A stretch of DNA of 64,000 nt from Paraburkholderia guartelaensis (GTDB taxonomy: Bacteria > Pseudomonadota > Gammaproteobacteria > Burkholderiales > Burkholderiaceae): the NCBI RefSeq assembly GCF_004353905.1, contig NZ_SMOD01000009.1:124001-188000 (forward strand), read 5' to 3'. Position numbers and translations under genes: made by a program. Shown here piece after piece: positions 9,211 through 25,114 of this stretch. The notes beneath the pieces are model-generated. The model searched no databases. It had not been told where the DNA came from and saw only the letters and a program-made list of their open reading frames with translations. Every line of letters starts with the position of its first letter. Positions within the stretch are counted from its first letter, which is position 1.

Positions 9211-9307
9211 GCACAAGCCATACTGTCGGTCGTCTCAAGACAAGGAAGCGGCAAGGCCCATTGAAATCCGAAGCCGCTCGTTTGATACCTGGTACCAAGG
9301 AGAAGCA

Positions 9308-10456
9308 ATGCAACACACGATGAAGCAGCTGGCAGGCGCAACGCTTGTTGCCGCCCTGTCGCTGGCGGGGACTGCGCACGCACAACAAGCCGAAGACGTG
9401 AAGATCGGTTTCGCCGGTCCGATGACGGGCGCGCAGGCGCACTATGGCAAGGACTTCCAGAACGGCATCACGCTCGCAGTCGAAGACATGAACGCGACGA
9501 AGCCCGTGATCGGCGGCAAGCCGGTTCACTTCGTGCTCGACTCGGCCGACGATCAGGCCGACCCGCGCACGGGCACGACGGTCGCACAGAAGCTCGTCGA
9601 CGACGGCATCAAGGGCATGCTCGGTCACTTCAACTCGGGCACGACGATCCCGGCTTCGCGCATCTACGCGAACGCAGGCATCCCGCAGATCGCCATGGCG
9701 ACGGCGCCTGAGTACACGCAGCAAGGCTTCAAGACGACGTTCCGCATGATGACCTCCGATACCCAACAGGGTTCGGTCGCCGGCACGTTCGCAGTGAAGA
9801 ACCTCGGCATGAAGAAGATCGTCGTGATCGACGACCGCACGGCTTACGGCCAGGGTCTCGCCGACGAATTCTCGAAGGCTGCGAAGGCTGCGGGCGGCAA
9901 CATCATCGACCGCGAGTACACCAACGACAAGGCCGTCGACTTCAAGTCGGTCCTGACGAAGGCGAAGGCGATGAACCCCGACCTGGTCTACTTCGGCGGC
10001 GCGGATTCGCAAGCGGCACCGATGGTCAAGCAGATGAAGTCGCTGGGCATCAAGGCCCCGCTGATGGGCGGCGAAATGGTTCACACGCCGACCTTCCTGC
10101 AGATCGCGGGTGACGCAGCGAACGGCACGGTGGCATCGCTCGCCGGCCTGCCGCTCGACCAGATGCCGGGTGGCAAGGACTACGTCACGAAGTACAAGAA
10201 GCGCTTCGGCGAAGACGTGCAGACGTACTCGCCGTACGCCTACGACGGCGCAATGGCGATGTTCGACGCGATGAAGAAGGCCAACTCGACGGATCCGGCG
10301 AAGTACCTGCCGTTCCTCGCGAAGACCAGCATGCCGGCAGTCACGACGGCGGACCTCGCGTACGACACGCGCGGCGACCTGAAGAACGGCGGCATCACGC
10401 TGTACAAGGTTGTCGACGGCAAGTGGACGACGCTGCAAAGCGTGGGCGGCAAGTAA
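9308..10456 (+). CDS. Branched-chain amino acid ABC transporter substrate-binding protein (LivK type)
   Basis: This is a 382-residue periplasmic binding protein of the Leu/Ile/Val family (Peripla_BP_6). It starts with a cleavable signal peptide ending TAHAQQ (about residues 1-26). The mature start DVKIGFAGPMTGAQAHYGKD is typical of LivK and LivJ. The motif LGHFNSGTTIPASRIYANAG also fits the ligand-binding lobe of this family. The ATG at 9308 follows AAGGAGAA at ideal spacing. No permease or ATPase genes follow. The gene stands alone and ends in a strong terminator, so its membrane partners must be encoded elsewhere. The ligand cannot be decided from sequence. Confidence 0.93.
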   Translation: MQHTMKQLAGATLVAALSLAGTAHAQQAEDVKIGFAGPMTGAQAHYGKDFQNGITLAVEDMNATKPVIGGKPVHFVLDSADDQADPRTGTTVAQKLVDDGIKGMLGHFNSGTTIPASRIYANAGIPQIAMATAPEYTQQGFKTTFRMMTSDTQQGSVAGTFAVKNLGMKKIVVIDDRTAYGQGLADEFSKAAKAAGGNIIDREYTNDKAVDFKSVLTKAKAMNPDLVYFGGADSQAAPMVKQMKSLGIKAPLMGGEMVHTPTFLQIAGDAANGTVASLAGLPLDQMPGGKDYVTKYKKRFGEDVQTYSPYAYDGAMAMFDAMKKANSTDPAKYLPFLAKTSMPAVTTADLAYDTRGDLKNGGITLYKVVDGKWTTLQSVGGK

Positions 10457-10478
10457 GCGCCTGAGCTTCGGCTGAAGT

Positions 10479-10517
10479 AAAAAGCCCCGCAGAATCGAAA
10501 GATCTGCGGGGCTTTTG
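10479..10517 (+). terminator. Intrinsic terminator after the LivK-type gene
   Basis: AGCCCCGCAGA pairs with TCTGCGGGGCT around a short loop, flanked by AAAAA upstream and TTTTGTTT downstream. It starts about 25 bases after the stop and also lies upstream of the converging gene's 3' end, so it could serve both strands. Confidence 0.85.
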
Positions 10518-10579
10518 TTTGCGCGCTCACTGCTGCTCGTCCAGCGCGACAGGTGAGCTTGTTCAGGATTCCTTTTCAG

Positions 10580-12298
10580 TCATTCTCCGCGCATTTTCCT
10601 ACCCGCTTCGCGAATCTGTTCGAGCGTTGCCGCAGGCGTGCTCGCTTCCTTCGTCACACGGATTTCGATCAGCGCGGGCTTGCCTGCCGTGAGCGCGCGC
10701 TCCAGCGCGGGGGCGAATTGCGCCGTGGTCGTGACGACTTCGCCGTGCGCGCCGAACGACTGCGCGAACGCCGCGAAGTCGGGGTTCGTGAGTTGCGTGC
10801 CGTGCACGCGGTTCGGATAGTGGCGCTCCTGGTGCATGCGGATCGTGCCGTAGTGCGCGTTGTTCACGACGATGAACACGACATTCAGGCCGTACTGCAT
10901 CGCCGTGGCGAGTTCCGACGAAGCCATCATGAAGCAGCCGTCGCCCGCGAGCGCGACCACGGTGCGCGAGGGGTATTGCGACTTCGCTGCGATTGCGGCG
11001 GGTACGCCGTAGCCCATCGCGCCGCTCGTGGGCGCAAGTTGCGAACGGAAATGGCGATACGCGAAATGGCGATGGAGCCACGTTGCGTAATTGCCTGCGC
11101 CGTTCGTGACGATCGCGTCGTCGGGCAGGCGTGCGCGCAGTTGCTGCATGACTTCGCCGAGTTGCACGTCGCCGGGCATCGGCAGCGGCTTGCGCCATGC
11201 GTGCCACGCCTCGTGCGCTTCTGCGGCGCTGCCGGCCCACGCGGGTTGAGCGGGAGCCGGAAGCTCTGCGAGCAGCGCCGCGAATTCCTCGAGCCCCGAA
11301 ACGATCGGCAGATCGGCTGCGTAGACGCGGCCGAGTTCCTCCGCGCCCTGATGCACGTGAATGAGCGTTTGCTTCGTCTTGGGAATGTCGAAGAGCGTGT
11401 AGCCGCCCGTCGTCGATTCGCCCAAACGCGGACCGAGCGCGAGCAGCACGTCGGCTTCGCGGATGCGCTTCGCGAGCGCCGGATTTACGCCGAGGCCCAC
11501 GTCGCCCGCGTAGTTGGGGTGATCGTTGTTGAGCGTGTCCTGAAAGCGGAACGCGAGGCCGACCGGCAATTGCCAGTTCTCGACGAAGCGCTGGAAGTCC
11601 GCACAAGCCTGCGGGTTCCAGCCATGGCCGCCTGCGATCACGAACGGCTTCCTCGCCCCCGCGAGCAGCTCGCGCACGCGCTCCATCTGCGCAGCGGAAG
11701 GCGACGCCTGCACGCGCTGCGCGGGCGGTGCGATGGGCTGCGCTTCGGATGCGGGAATCTCGCCGCTCAGCATGTCTTCGGGCAGCGCGAGCACGACCGG
11801 ACCCGGCCGTCCCGACATCGCGACATGGAACGCGTGGCTCAGGTATTCGGGCACGCGGCGCGCGTCGTCGATCTGCGCGACCCACTTCGCCATCTGGCCG
11901 AACATGCGTCGATAGTCGATTTCCTGGAACGCCTCGCGGTCCATCTGCTCGCGCGCAACCTGGCCGATCAGGAGGATCATCGGCGTGGAGTCCTGGAACG
12001 CCGTGTGCACGCCGATCGAGGCGTGCGTGGCGCCCGGCCCGCGCGTGACGAGCGCGATGCCGGGCCTGCCCGTGAGCTTGCCGATCGCTTCCGCCATGTT
12101 CGCCGCCGCCGCCTCGTGACGGCACACCACGGTTTCGATCTGCGCGGTTTCGTCGGACAACGAATCGAGCACCGCGAGATAGCTCTCGCCCGGCACGCAG
12201 AACACGCGCTCGACGCCATTGGCGACGAGCGCATCGACGACGAGGCGAGCCCCGGTGGTGGTGGCTTCGGTGGTGGCGGATGCGTTCGGCTGCTGCAT
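10580..12298 (-). CDS. Thiamine-diphosphate-dependent enzyme (acetolactate synthase / benzoylformate decarboxylase superfamily)
   Basis: The 572-residue protein has the three-domain ThDP architecture. The N-terminal PYR domain has FCVPGESYLAVLDSL and the activating Glu in CRHEAAAANMAEA, and carries the RGPGATHASIGVHTA loop. A central domain follows (GHGWNPQACADFQRF). The C-terminal PP domain has the cofactor motif GDGCFMMASSELATA ending VVNN. It resembles IlvB and AlsS-like proteins but lacks an adjacent small regulatory subunit gene, so it is probably not the biosynthetic acetolactate synthase. I chose the ATG at 12298 (MQQPNASATTEAT). AGGAG precedes it by 11 bases, and a longer frame to 12352 adds nothing conserved. 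The gene lies 74 bases downstream of sdaA on the same strand. Substrate unknown. Confidence 0.85.
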   Translation of the reverse strand: MQQPNASATTEATTTGARLVVDALVANGVERVFCVPGESYLAVLDSLSDETAQIETVVCRHEAAAANMAEAIGKLTGRPGIALVTRGPGATHASIGVHTAFQDSTPMILLIGQVAREQMDREAFQEIDYRRMFGQMAKWVAQIDDARRVPEYLSHAFHVAMSGRPGPVVLALPEDMLSGEIPASEAQPIAPPAQRVQASPSAAQMERVRELLAGARKPFVIAGGHGWNPQACADFQRFVENWQLPVGLAFRFQDTLNNDHPNYAGDVGLGVNPALAKRIREADVLLALGPRLGESTTGGYTLFDIPKTKQTLIHVHQGAEELGRVYAADLPIVSGLEEFAALLAELPAPAQPAWAGSAAEAHEAWHAWRKPLPMPGDVQLGEVMQQLRARLPDDAIVTNGAGNYATWLHRHFAYRHFRSQLAPTSGAMGYGVPAAIAAKSQYPSRTVVALAGDGCFMMASSELATAMQYGLNVVFIVVNNAHYGTIRMHQERHYPNRVHGTQLTNPDFAAFAQSFGAHGEVVTTTAQFAPALERALTAGKPALIEIRVTKEASTPAATLEQIREAGRKMRGE

Positions 12299-12372
12299 GA
12301 CGGTCAAGTCTCCTTCAATCGTTACGTGATTACGTTCAGATGCTTCAGGCAAGGCGACAGCGCTTCAGCGAA

Positions 12373-13761
<1,389 letters not shown>

Positions 13762-13857
13762 GGGTACTGCTCCTGCTTGTCTGACGTTGGTTTGTAGGGA
13801 TGCGGCGCGTTCCGCGGCATCGTTATTTCCGTGCCGCCGCCGCAACCCGCGCGCGTT

Positions 13858-15054
13858 TTACCGCGCCGGCAACGGCAGACAGACGGCGAGCCACGCGGGC
13901 GGCGTGGGCGCGAGTTTCAGCGCGACTGGCGCGAAGCGGCCGTCGAGTCGCGCCGCAAGGTGAAACAGTTCGGCGGCGTTTTTCGGGTCCCACTGGCCGG
14001 TGTAGCCCGGCAGACCCGCTTCGCGCCGCTTCGCGTCGAACGGTACGTTCGAATGCACGAATTCCTCGTGCGTTTTCTGGCCGAGCGCATACGGCGTGAG
14101 CCAGTCGAGCGCGCCCGCGAGCGTCGCGCCGTTGGCCGCGCGTTCGGTCAGCCAGTTGCGGTTGTGGCGGCGCGCGGCGAGCGCGGCGGTCACGAGCGGC
14201 TGCAAATCGTAGGTCACGTAGTGCAGTGCGTCGCGCTCGGAGAAGTCGAGTGTCGAGCCGTCGGGCGCGACGTTGTCGCCGAGATGCTCCACGAAGAGCC
14301 GCTGCGCCGTCGCGATCATCTTCCGGTTGTCGAGCGTGAACGCGATCATCGCTATCAGTTTGACCCGATGGCTCTGCCAGTTGTTCGCGAAATTTCCCTT
14401 GAGCGGGCGCGGCTGCGCGTCGATCTGCGCGATATAGCCGGTCGCGAAGCTGTTCAGGAACTGCATGGTCGCGTTGCGCGTTTTCACGGGCAGCGCGCTC
14501 GCGGTCATGTCGTAGGCGAGGATCAGCCCTTCGAAACGCGTTTCGTCGATGGGATTGAAGCTCGGCTTGTACGTGGTGACCCAGGCGAGCAGAAAGCGGT
14601 CCACGAGCTTCAGGAAGCGCTCGTCGCTCGTCGCGCGCCACGCGAGCGCGGCGTTGCGCATGAGGTCGAGTTCCTTCGCGGCTTCGACGCTCTGGTCGTA
14701 GATGCCCTCGTGCGGCAGCGTGCCCTCGGTGTGCAGGCGCGGCAGCGGACGCGGCGTGTCGTTCACGTGCGTCAGCACCTCGGCCACGAGCGCCTTCACG
14801 CCCGGGTCGGAGTTGGTGCGCTCGCTCGATTGCAGCGCGGGGGCCGCGCAGAAGTTCATGGCCGCTTGGGCCGTGCCGGCGAAGGTGCCGGTGAAGGTCG
14901 CGCAGGCAAGCGCCAACGCAGCGGCAAGGCGCTGCGGGCGGCGTTGCAGCGCACCCCGCGCGTGCCGGGTCTGCCGGACCGAATTCCGCGTTGCGGCATG
15001 CGGCAAGTCCCGCACCGAGTCCCGCAATGGAACCATTCGCACCTTCCGCGCCAT
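13858..15054 (-). CDS. Alginate lyase family protein (exported)
   Basis: This 398-residue protein has a long N-terminal extension. A basic stretch (ALQRRPQRL) and a hydrophobic segment end at TAQA/AMN near residue 64, so it is probably exported. The mature part matches the alginate-lyase / heparinase-like all-alpha barrel (PF05426) from memory: HEGIYDQS, NNWQSHR and ERDALHYVTYDLQPL. The NNW-SHR motif sits where AlgL has its NNH catalytic motif. The ATG at 15054 has GGGAG six bases upstream, which supports the long N-terminus. No alginate genes are near, so the polysaccharide substrate is unknown. It lies between gcvP and sdaA on the same strand. Confidence 0.8.
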   Translation of the reverse strand: MARKVRMVPLRDSVRDLPHAATRNSVRQTRHARGALQRRPQRLAAALALACATFTGTFAGTAQAAMNFCAAPALQSSERTNSDPGVKALVAEVLTHVNDTPRPLPRLHTEGTLPHEGIYDQSVEAAKELDLMRNAALAWRATSDERFLKLVDRFLLAWVTTYKPSFNPIDETRFEGLILAYDMTASALPVKTRNATMQFLNSFATGYIAQIDAQPRPLKGNFANNWQSHRVKLIAMIAFTLDNRKMIATAQRLFVEHLGDNVAPDGSTLDFSERDALHYVTYDLQPLVTAALAARRHNRNWLTERAANGATLAGALDWLTPYALGQKTHEEFVHSNVPFDAKRREAGLPGYTGQWDPKNAAELFHLAARLDGRFAPVALKLAPTPPAWLAVCLPLPAR

Positions 15055-15172
15055 GCGCGACTCCCTGATTCAAGGCTGACAGGTGTGTGATGTTAGCGGT
15101 TTGCGGCGGCAAATGTGAGAGGGATGACCGCCGCCGCGTGAGCCGAAGGTCACGCAGCGGCTTCACAGCGGC

Positions 15173-18136
<2,964 letters not shown>

Positions 18137-18208
18137 AGGGATTCCTGCGGGCGCGGGCGGCGTTCTGAGCGCGCCGCCGCGCCATGGCGGTTAAGGCAAG
18201 GTTGCGAT

Positions 18209-18589
18209 TTAAGCGCCGATCGCCTTTTCGTAGGCGGCGGCGTCGATCAGCGAGTCGAGCTTGGCGTCGGCGGCGGGCTTGATCTTGAAGAGCCACGACT
18301 CGTACGGCGCGCCGTTCACCTGGTCGGGCGTGTCGACGAGCGACGTGTTCGCTTCGATGATTTCGCCTGCGACCGGCGCGTAGATGTCCGAGGCGGCCTT
18401 GACCGACTCGATCACGGCAACGGCGTCGCCGGCGGTGACGGCGCGGCCCGCTTCAGGCAGTTCGAGGAAGACGATGTCGCCGAGCGCTTCCTGCGCGTGG
18501 TCGGTGATGCCGATGGTCAGCGTGCCGTCGGCTTCGGTGCGGATCCACTCGTGCGATTCGGTGTATTTCAGATCGGCCGGGATGCTCAT
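18209..18589 (-). CDS. gcvH: Glycine cleavage system H protein
   Basis: GcvH is the lipoyl carrier that shuttles the aminomethyl group between P-, T- and L-proteins. The 126-residue protein has the lipoylation site at Lys64 in [14 protein letters not shown], next to the position in E. coli (Lys65). The family landmarks YTESHEWIR and [15 protein letters not shown] are present. The ATG at 18589 is preceded by a GGAG sequence. It lies between gcvT (74 bases upstream) and gcvP. Confidence 0.98.
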   Translation of the reverse strand: MSIPADLKYTESHEWIRTEADGTLTIGITDHAQEALGDIVFLELPEAGRAVTAGDAVAVIESVKAASDIYAPVAGEIIEANTSLVDTPDQVNGAPYESWLFKIKPAADAKLDSLIDAAAYEKAIGA

Positions 18590-18663
18590 GGTTGCTCCAG
18601 TGCGTGGTTCGGTTTTTGTTGCTCGAAAAGGGGGGGCGTGCGCGCGGGCAGGATCCTCGTGGA

Positions 18664-19782
18664 TCAGGCGGCGAGCACCTTGCCGTTGCGCACGAAGGGC
18701 AGTTTTACCACGCTTGCGGGAAGGGCTTTGTCACGGATCTGCACCTGCACGACATCGCCCGGCTGCACGCCCTTTGGCACGCGCGCGAAGGCGATGGATT
18801 CCTGCATGCTCGGCGAGAACGTGCCGCTCGTGATCTCGCCCTCGCCGTGCGGCGTGAGCACTTTCTGGTGCGCGCGCAGCACGCCGCCGGCCTTGCCGTT
18901 TTCCTTCTGCAGGATCAGGCCGACGAAGGCCGAACGCGAACCGTTCGCCTCCAGCGCCGGGCGGCCGACGAAGTCGCGCGGCTCCTTCATGTCGACGGTC
19001 CAGGCGAGGCCGGCGTCGAGCGGCGAGACGCCGTCGTCCATGTCCTGACCGTAGAGGTTCATGCCCGCTTCGAGGCGCAGCGTGTCGCGCGCGCCGAGGC
19101 CGCACGGCTTCACGCCCTGGCGCTGCAGGGCGTCCCAAAGTTCGCAAACGGCGGCGGCGGGCACCACGATTTCGAAGCCGTCTTCGCCGGTGTAGCCCGT
19201 GCGCGCGATCATCAGCTCGCCGAACGGCGTGGCTTCAACCTTCGCGGCGTTGAAGGGCTTGAGAACTTCGGTGGCGCTGCGCGACGAGGGCGCGACCTGC
19301 CAGACCTTTTCGCGCGCGTTCGGGCCTTGCACGGCGACGATCGCGAGATCGCGGCGCGGCGTGATGGTGAGGCCGAAGCCGCCTTCGGCGTTGAGCTTCT
19401 CGAACCAGGCGATGTCTTTTTCGGCCGTGCCGGCGTTGACGACGGTGCGGAACTGGTCGTCGGCGAAGAAGTAGACGATCAGGTCGTCGATCACGCCGCC
19501 TTCGGGATTCAGCATGCACGAGTAGAGTGCCTTGCCCGGCGTGGTCAGCTTGGCGACGTTGTTGGCGAGCGCGCGGGAGAAGAACTCGCGCGCCTTCGGG
19601 CCCGAAAAGTCGACGACGCACATGTGCGAGACGTCGAACATGCCGGCATCGGTGCGCACGGCGCGATGCTCGTCGATCTGCGAGCCGTAGTTGACGGGCA
19701 TGTCCCAGCCGCCGAAGTCGACCATGCGGGCGTTCAGCGCGCGGTGCGTGTCGTTCAGCGGGGTGCGTTTGAGTTCGGTCAT
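18664..19782 (-). CDS. gcvT: Glycine cleavage system T protein (aminomethyltransferase)
   Basis: GcvT releases ammonia from the aminomethyl-lipoyl group on GcvH and transfers the methylene to tetrahydrofolate. The 372-residue protein (E. coli 364) has the folate-binding landmarks [26 protein letters not shown] with its catalytic Asp, and [12 protein letters not shown]. The ATG at 19782 has GAGG four to seven bases upstream. It is the first gene after the tandem glycine riboswitch and its terminator. Rising glycine is therefore expected to let transcription continue into gcvTHP. Confidence 0.98.
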   Translation of the reverse strand: MTELKRTPLNDTHRALNARMVDFGGWDMPVNYGSQIDEHRAVRTDAGMFDVSHMCVVDFSGPKAREFFSRALANNVAKLTTPGKALYSCMLNPEGGVIDDLIVYFFADDQFRTVVNAGTAEKDIAWFEKLNAEGGFGLTITPRRDLAIVAVQGPNAREKVWQVAPSSRSATEVLKPFNAAKVEATPFGELMIARTGYTGEDGFEIVVPAAAVCELWDALQRQGVKPCGLGARDTLRLEAGMNLYGQDMDDGVSPLDAGLAWTVDMKEPRDFVGRPALEANGSRSAFVGLILQKENGKAGGVLRAHQKVLTPHGEGEITSGTFSPSMQESIAFARVPKGVQPGDVVQVQIRDKALPASVVKLPFVRNGKVLAA

Positions 19783-19819
19783 GGGGCCTCAGGCGGTCGC
19801 GAATAGTCGCGCGAAAACG

Positions 19820-19878
19820 AAAAAGGCCATGCAGGAAGCGCCGCAGGCACGATGCCCGTGGTCGGTTCTTGCATGGCC
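19820..19878 (-). terminator. Riboswitch expression-platform terminator upstream of gcvT
   Basis: On the minus strand GGCCATGCA (19878-19870) pairs with TGCATGGCC (19833-19825), followed directly by TTTTT and a further T-rich stretch. The left arm begins right beside the 3' strand of P1 of the second glycine aptamer. Formation of P1 and of this terminator could therefore compete. Its position 38 bases before gcvT fits transcriptional control. Confidence 0.75.
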
Positions 19879-20168
19879 CCTCTGTCCTCGGTACCTGAGA
19901 GATTGCGCCGTGCTGCGGTTGGCGCGCGCCCCTTCGGTGGGCAGCCTGAACGCGTGGGGGTTACGATCCGCCGCCGCCCGTTCTACTGCCGCTCTCCAGA
20001 GTTGCGGACTGTGTGCCGCTTCGCGTCATCTCGCGCAAAAAGCGCAAATGCAGCGAATCAGCGGTCCGGCGCGCACGGTCCTTTTGCCTGAGAGTTTGTG
20101 GGTTGCCCCTTCGGCGGCGCCGGTTGCACTAGCGAAAGCGAGCTAAGGCAAACGGCGCGCTCTCCCGG
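19875..20168 (-). ncRNA. Tandem glycine riboswitch (gcvT leader)
   Basis: Two glycine aptamers lie in tandem on the minus strand. Aptamer 1 spans about 20168-20060: it opens GGGAGAGC and has the conserved CCGAAGGGGCAA core and CTCTCAGGCAAAAGGACC at its 3' side. Aptamer 2 spans about 20001-19875: it opens CTGGAGAGC and has ACCGAAGGGGC and TCTCAGGTACCGAGGACAG. P1 of aptamer 2 can form from CTCTG (20001-19997) and CAGAG near 19884-19880. About 58 bases separate the aptamers. This is the classic arrangement before gcvT and is expected to switch the operon on when glycine is abundant. Confidence 0.93.
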
Positions 20169-20391
20169 CGCGCGCAGCGATTGTGCGCGACGCCTCGGGG
20201 CTATGTCAATGCGGAAAAATTCTCTGCGCGGTCCGAGCGAAGGGGCGTGAGGCTTGCTGGTATTGGCTTGCGCGGATCGGCAGCGCGCCATGCATGGCGC
20301 CGGGGAAAAACGGGGGCGGTTCGGGTCGGCCAGATGGTGCGGCACGAACCGCGAGCGGGCGGTCCGTGCCGGGATTTGTTGCGCTTAACGC

Positions 20392-20766
20392 TTACTCGCC
20401 GATGGCGCGAGCGGCCGTGTCGAGTTCCTGGTTCAGCACACGCTGCTCGTCGGGCGAGATGCCGCCGCCGTGCTGCGCGGCCATGTCGTGCGCTTCGCCG
20501 CGGATCGTGTCGAGGCGGTGGTGGAGCGCGCCGCCCTGGGGCGGCGGGTAGTAGCCCTGGCTCACGCGCATGTCGATGCGGTGGCCCAGGTTATCGATGC
20601 GGTTGTCGACCTGATGCAGGCGATCGACGGCGACTTCGTGCGGATTCGGACCGGGCGGGGGCGGCGGAGCGGGGCGCGGCGCCGGCTGGCTGACCACGCA
20701 CGCCGCGAGGGTCGAGACGAGCGCGCCGGCGGCGATAAGGCGTAGAGCGTGGGTGTAGCGGGTCAT
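20392..20766 (-). CDS. Small lipoprotein of unknown function
   Basis: The 124-residue protein begins with a lipoprotein signal peptide ending VSTLAAC (lipobox LAAC, Cys23), followed by a Pro-rich linker (PAPRPAPPPPPGPNP). The rest is charged and probably helical, with amphipathic stretches such as DRLHQVDNRIDNLGHRIDMRV, likely a short coiled coil, and ends NQELDTAARAIGE. The ATG at 20766 has AGGAG about eight bases upstream. I do not recognise a named family. By build it would be an outer-membrane-anchored periplasmic protein. It stands alone between the gcv leader and an oxidoreductase gene on the same strand. Confidence 0.8.
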   Translation of the reverse strand: MTRYTHALRLIAAGALVSTLAACVVSQPAPRPAPPPPPGPNPHEVAVDRLHQVDNRIDNLGHRIDMRVSQGYYPPPQGGALHHRLDTIRGEAHDMAAQHGGGISPDEQRVLNQELDTAARAIGE

Positions 20767-20945
20767 TCAGACTCTCCTTTGTCTTGTCGTTGCTGCTTTT
20801 TTGGTCCTGCATGTCCACAAACGTCTGGCTATTGCCGCGTGATGACCCCATGGCGGCAACCAGATGTAACCATTTGTATGGACCTTTCAGCGGCGTCGGC
20901 GAAATGCAAGGTCGACGCCGCAGCGAAAAGCGCGAGCCGGCGCGA

Positions 20946-22001
20946 TCAGGACTGGCGCACGAACGCCAGCGTGCGGCCGTCCTTCGCGCTTTGCATGGCG
21001 AGTTCGATCAGCGTCATGACGTCGATGGCGTCCTGCGGGCTCACCGGGAACGGCTTGCCTTCGCGGATCGCCGCGGCCAGCGCGCGGTACAGATCGGCGT
21101 AGTTGCCCGCGCCGTTCGGAACTTCGAGATCGGCTTCCTGGCCGTCGTCGCGCAGCACGTGCAGGCGGCCGGTCTCGTTGCCCGCGCCGAAACCGGGCTG
21201 ACCGGGGCGCAGGCCGTCCTTGAGCTGATCTTCCTGGGTGTCGAGCCCATTCTTCAGATAGCTGCCGCGCGTGCCGTGAATCGCGAAGCGCGGCGCGTAC
21301 GCGGCGAGCGCGCTGGCGTGCAGCACGGCGTCGTGGTGCGGATAGCGCAGCACGAGGTGCGCGTAATCCGGCGCGCTCGCGTTTTCGCGGCGCGTGTGCA
21401 CGAACGCGGTGATCGACTCGGGTACGCCGAAGAGCGCGAGCGTCTGGTCGATCAGATGCGGGCCGAGATCGTAGAGCAGGCCGCCGCCGCGCGTGGCGTC
21501 TTCGCGCCAGCGCTGTTTCACTTGCGGGCGGAAGCGGTCGAAATGCGATTCGTAATGCGTGATGCGCCCGAGTTCGCCGCGCTCGATCAGCTCGCGCACG
21601 GTGAGGAAATCGCCATCCCAGCGGCGGTTGTGGAACGGCGCGAACACGAGGCCGCGCTGCTTCGCGATGGCCGCGAGCGTGCGCGCTTCCTCGGCCGTGA
21701 GCGTGACCGGCTTGTCGACCAGTACGTGCTTGCCGCGCTCGAGCGTGCGCCGCGCCAGGTCGTAGTGCGTGTCGTTGGGCGTGGCGATCACGACGCATTC
21801 GATGGCGTCGATCGAGAGCAGCGCGTCGAGGTCGGGCACGATCGCGGCGTCGGGATAGTCGGCCTGGGCGCGTTCGGCCTGGCTCGTGGCGATGGCGGCG
21901 AGCTGCGCGGCGCCGCTATGCGCGATCACGGGGGCGTGGAAAGTCTGGCCGGCGAAGCCGTAGCCCATCAGGCCGATTTGCAGCGGTTGCGGTGCAGTCA
22001 T
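20946..22001 (-). CDS. Gfo/Idh/MocA family NAD(P)-dependent oxidoreductase
   Basis: The 351-residue protein has the family's N-terminal Rossmann fold (QIGLMGYGFAGQTFHAPV) and the conserved DKPVT motif with its catalytic-region Lys. The C-terminal alpha/beta domain includes GGGLLYDLGPHLIDQTLALF. It resembles E. coli YdgJ-type proteins, including the RWDGDFLTV and GSYLKNGLDTQEDQL stretches. Members oxidise or reduce sugars and related polyols; the substrate here is not known. No sugar-transport genes flank it. It is divergently oriented to the helicase gene beginning at 22267. Confidence 0.9.
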   Translation of the reverse strand: MTAPQPLQIGLMGYGFAGQTFHAPVIAHSGAAQLAAIATSQAERAQADYPDAAIVPDLDALLSIDAIECVVIATPNDTHYDLARRTLERGKHVLVDKPVTLTAEEARTLAAIAKQRGLVFAPFHNRRWDGDFLTVRELIERGELGRITHYESHFDRFRPQVKQRWREDATRGGGLLYDLGPHLIDQTLALFGVPESITAFVHTRRENASAPDYAHLVLRYPHHDAVLHASALAAYAPRFAIHGTRGSYLKNGLDTQEDQLKDGLRPGQPGFGAGNETGRLHVLRDDGQEADLEVPNGAGNYADLYRALAAAIREGKPFPVSPQDAIDVMTLIELAMQSAKDGRTLAFVRQS

Positions 22002-22266
22002 TTAGCGCTTCCTCTTTCCAGCAAGTGCGGGTGGCGGGAGCCCGTTATTGTGGCACGGCGCGCAGAGCGCGTGGCACGAGGCGAGGGACGGATGAGGAAC
22101 ATCCGGGGCGCCATCGGCGCATCGCTGCGCCGTGTTAACATCGCACCTCCCGCGTGAGAGGCTGCTGCGACGTTCGCACGCCTCGCGCCGTGCGGCGTCA
22201 CGAGAGGCCAAACGCCCCGTCCGCACGCCTCCCAGCCGTACCACCCGTTTTTCCAATCCAGCAACG

Positions 22267-24357
<2,091 letters not shown>

Positions 24358-24441
24358 TGACCCTTGCGTATAGCGGGTGATTGTTTTTTGGGGATGAGGG
24401 CGGCAGTAGAGTGAACGCCCCTGTCCCGCTCGCTGCCGCCG

Positions 24442-25023
24442 ATGGAAGATCCATTACTCCAGCATTACCGTCACGCGCTTGAAACGTATATCGACGCGAA
24501 GGACAACACGAAGCCCGCACGGATTCACGAAGCATTCGCCCCGGGTGCCGAGCTGACGTTCTCGCTGGCCACACCGAATATCGCATTTCCGGCGCGTAGC
24601 GTCGGCGCCGAAGCGATCGCGAAGACGCTGGTCAGCGATTTCGGTGAGCGCTATTCGCGCTGCCGCACCTACTACCTTTGCGAGGCCACTGCGCTCGTTG
24701 CGCGCGAGCGCACGATCGAAGCGCTGCCCTGGCTCGTCGTGATGCGCGAGGACGCGGCGGGTGCGCTGCGCATTGGTCACGGCACGTATCGCTGGACTTT
24801 CGATGCGAACGACATCGCGCCGCGCGTTGCGGCATTCCACATTCACATTGCCCGGATGGACGTGATCGACGACCCGGCCGGTGCGCGGCTCGAGCGCCTG
24901 CAAGAGGGCTTGAGCTATCCGTGGCTCGCTCCCGCCGAACTGGCTGCGCGTTATGGCGCGCTTGCCGGGGACGCTTCGGGTGCGTTCGCCTTTGCCCGCG
25001 AATTTGCGCGTCCCGTGCGCTGA
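24442..25023 (+). CDS. NTF2-like (SnoaL-type) hypothetical protein
   Basis: The 193-residue protein has no signal peptide or membrane segment. Its early DAKDNTKPARIHEAFAPGAE and later ALPWLVVMRE and GTYRWTF stretches suit an NTF2-like or SnoaL cone-shaped barrel. Such folds occur in isomerases, polyketide-related enzymes and many proteins of unknown function. I cannot assign a substrate. It follows rep by 84 bases on the same strand, so they could be co-transcribed, and a bidirectional terminator follows it. Confidence 0.7.
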   Translation: MEDPLLQHYRHALETYIDAKDNTKPARIHEAFAPGAELTFSLATPNIAFPARSVGAEAIAKTLVSDFGERYSRCRTYYLCEATALVARERTIEALPWLVVMREDAAGALRIGHGTYRWTFDANDIAPRVAAFHIHIARMDVIDDPAGARLERLQEGLSYPWLAPAELAARYGALAGDASGAFAFAREFARPVR

Positions 25024-25051
25024 CGCGCGACTGCCTTTTCAGCGACGGATA

Positions 25052-25094
25052 TAAAAATCCCCGCGCCGTATCGCTACGGGCGGGGATCGTTTTG
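25052..25094. terminator. Bidirectional terminator between convergent genes
   Basis: ATCCCCGCGCCGTA pairs, with one bulge, with TACGGGCGGGGAT around a TCGC loop. It is flanked by AAAAA on the left and a TTTT run on the right. It sits between the plus-strand NTF2-like gene and the minus-strand cytochrome gene, and can end transcription from both. Confidence 0.8.
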
Positions 25095-25114
25095 CGCTTT
25101 GGCGCGCGGGGCGC

